A DNA stretch of 64,000 bases from contig NZ_FORU01000011.1 of assembly GCF_900114085.1 (NCBI RefSeq), positions 1 to 64,000 on the forward strand, given 5' to 3'. The position numbers were made by a program, and so were the translations under genes. Shown here piece by piece: positions 63,869 to 64,000 of this stretch. The notes under the pieces were generated by a model that worked only from the letters and a program-made list of their open reading frames with translations, made no database searches and was not told the origin of the DNA. This DNA is from Myroides guanonis (GTDB lineage: Bacteria > Bacteroidota > Bacteroidia > Flavobacteriales > Flavobacteriaceae). Position 1 is the first letter of the stretch. Each line of letters starts with the position of its first letter.

Positions 63869-64000
63869 ATTCCTATTGTTAGAGTTGTCAATTTACAAAT
63901 TATTAGTTTTTATCTAAGTGTATTAAGTATATTTTAGCTTTTTGTTCTTGTTACTTCATGTGATGCTATTGGGCGTTCTAAGTTTTAACGAGTACTTTTG

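Overview
The window is AT-rich DNA from a member of the Bacteroidota, most likely a Flavobacteriaceae species. Four things point there. Surface proteins carry type IX secretion (T9SS) C-terminal sorting domains: a type B domain at 2929-8283 and a type A domain at 32174-33508. There is a SusC/SusD pair and there are several TonB-dependent receptors with carboxypeptidase-like regulatory plugs. Many genes lack a Shine-Dalgarno site. Promoters fit the Bacteroidota sigma consensus (TTTG, about 20 bases, TAnnTTTG); I could place nine of them. No rRNA, tRNA, CRISPR array, prophage or known defence island was seen. The species cannot be named from sequence alone.

Layout. 1-785: the last part of an IS3-family transposase, then an 11-bp tandem repeat array and small hairpins. 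786-8283: a TPR/HTH membrane regulator and a giant T9SS-secreted modular protein. 8.7-21.3 kb: housekeeping and stress genes, including GNAT, a DMT exporter, a DUF2752/CCC-motif pair, an Ada-like plus AlkB alkylation-repair operon, PhnA/YjdM, formate-THF ligase and SbcCD. 21.6-29.2 kb: a two-component system followed by a CusCBA/CzcCBA-type metal efflux operon with its own promoter and an 11-bp-phased direct-repeat operator; a decayed copy of the response-regulator 5' end lies just after it. 30-40 kb: an M49 peptidase, a PNGase F-like secreted protein, a NYN/LOTUS protein, a TonB receptor, a cardiolipin synthase plus lipase pair and a SnoaL-like protein. 40-42.3 kb: an HTH gene between two long structured non-coding stretches.

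42.3-53.5 kb is the most distinctive locus. On the + strand are two paralogous secreted regulatory-domain proteins, SusC, SusD and an S9 prolyl-oligopeptidase-type enzyme whose gene overlaps susD. Facing them on the - strand is a MauE-like membrane protein fused to a large extracytoplasmic domain, then two near-identical small secreted proteins with six conserved cysteines (DUF6520-like). I suggest a peptide import/processing or secreted Cys-peptide system. The parts are recognisable as families; the joint function is inference.

53.8-58.8 kb: a TonB receptor, metallophosphoesterase and beta-propeller phytase operon with two-base gaps between genes, which reads as inositol-phosphate scavenging. 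59-64 kb: an M3 peptidase, DUF1697, RlmH and a DsbA/FrnE-like protein. Between them are four kinds of short-period tandem repeat or palindrome (8, 10 and 11 bp periods, and a 22-bp perfect stem).
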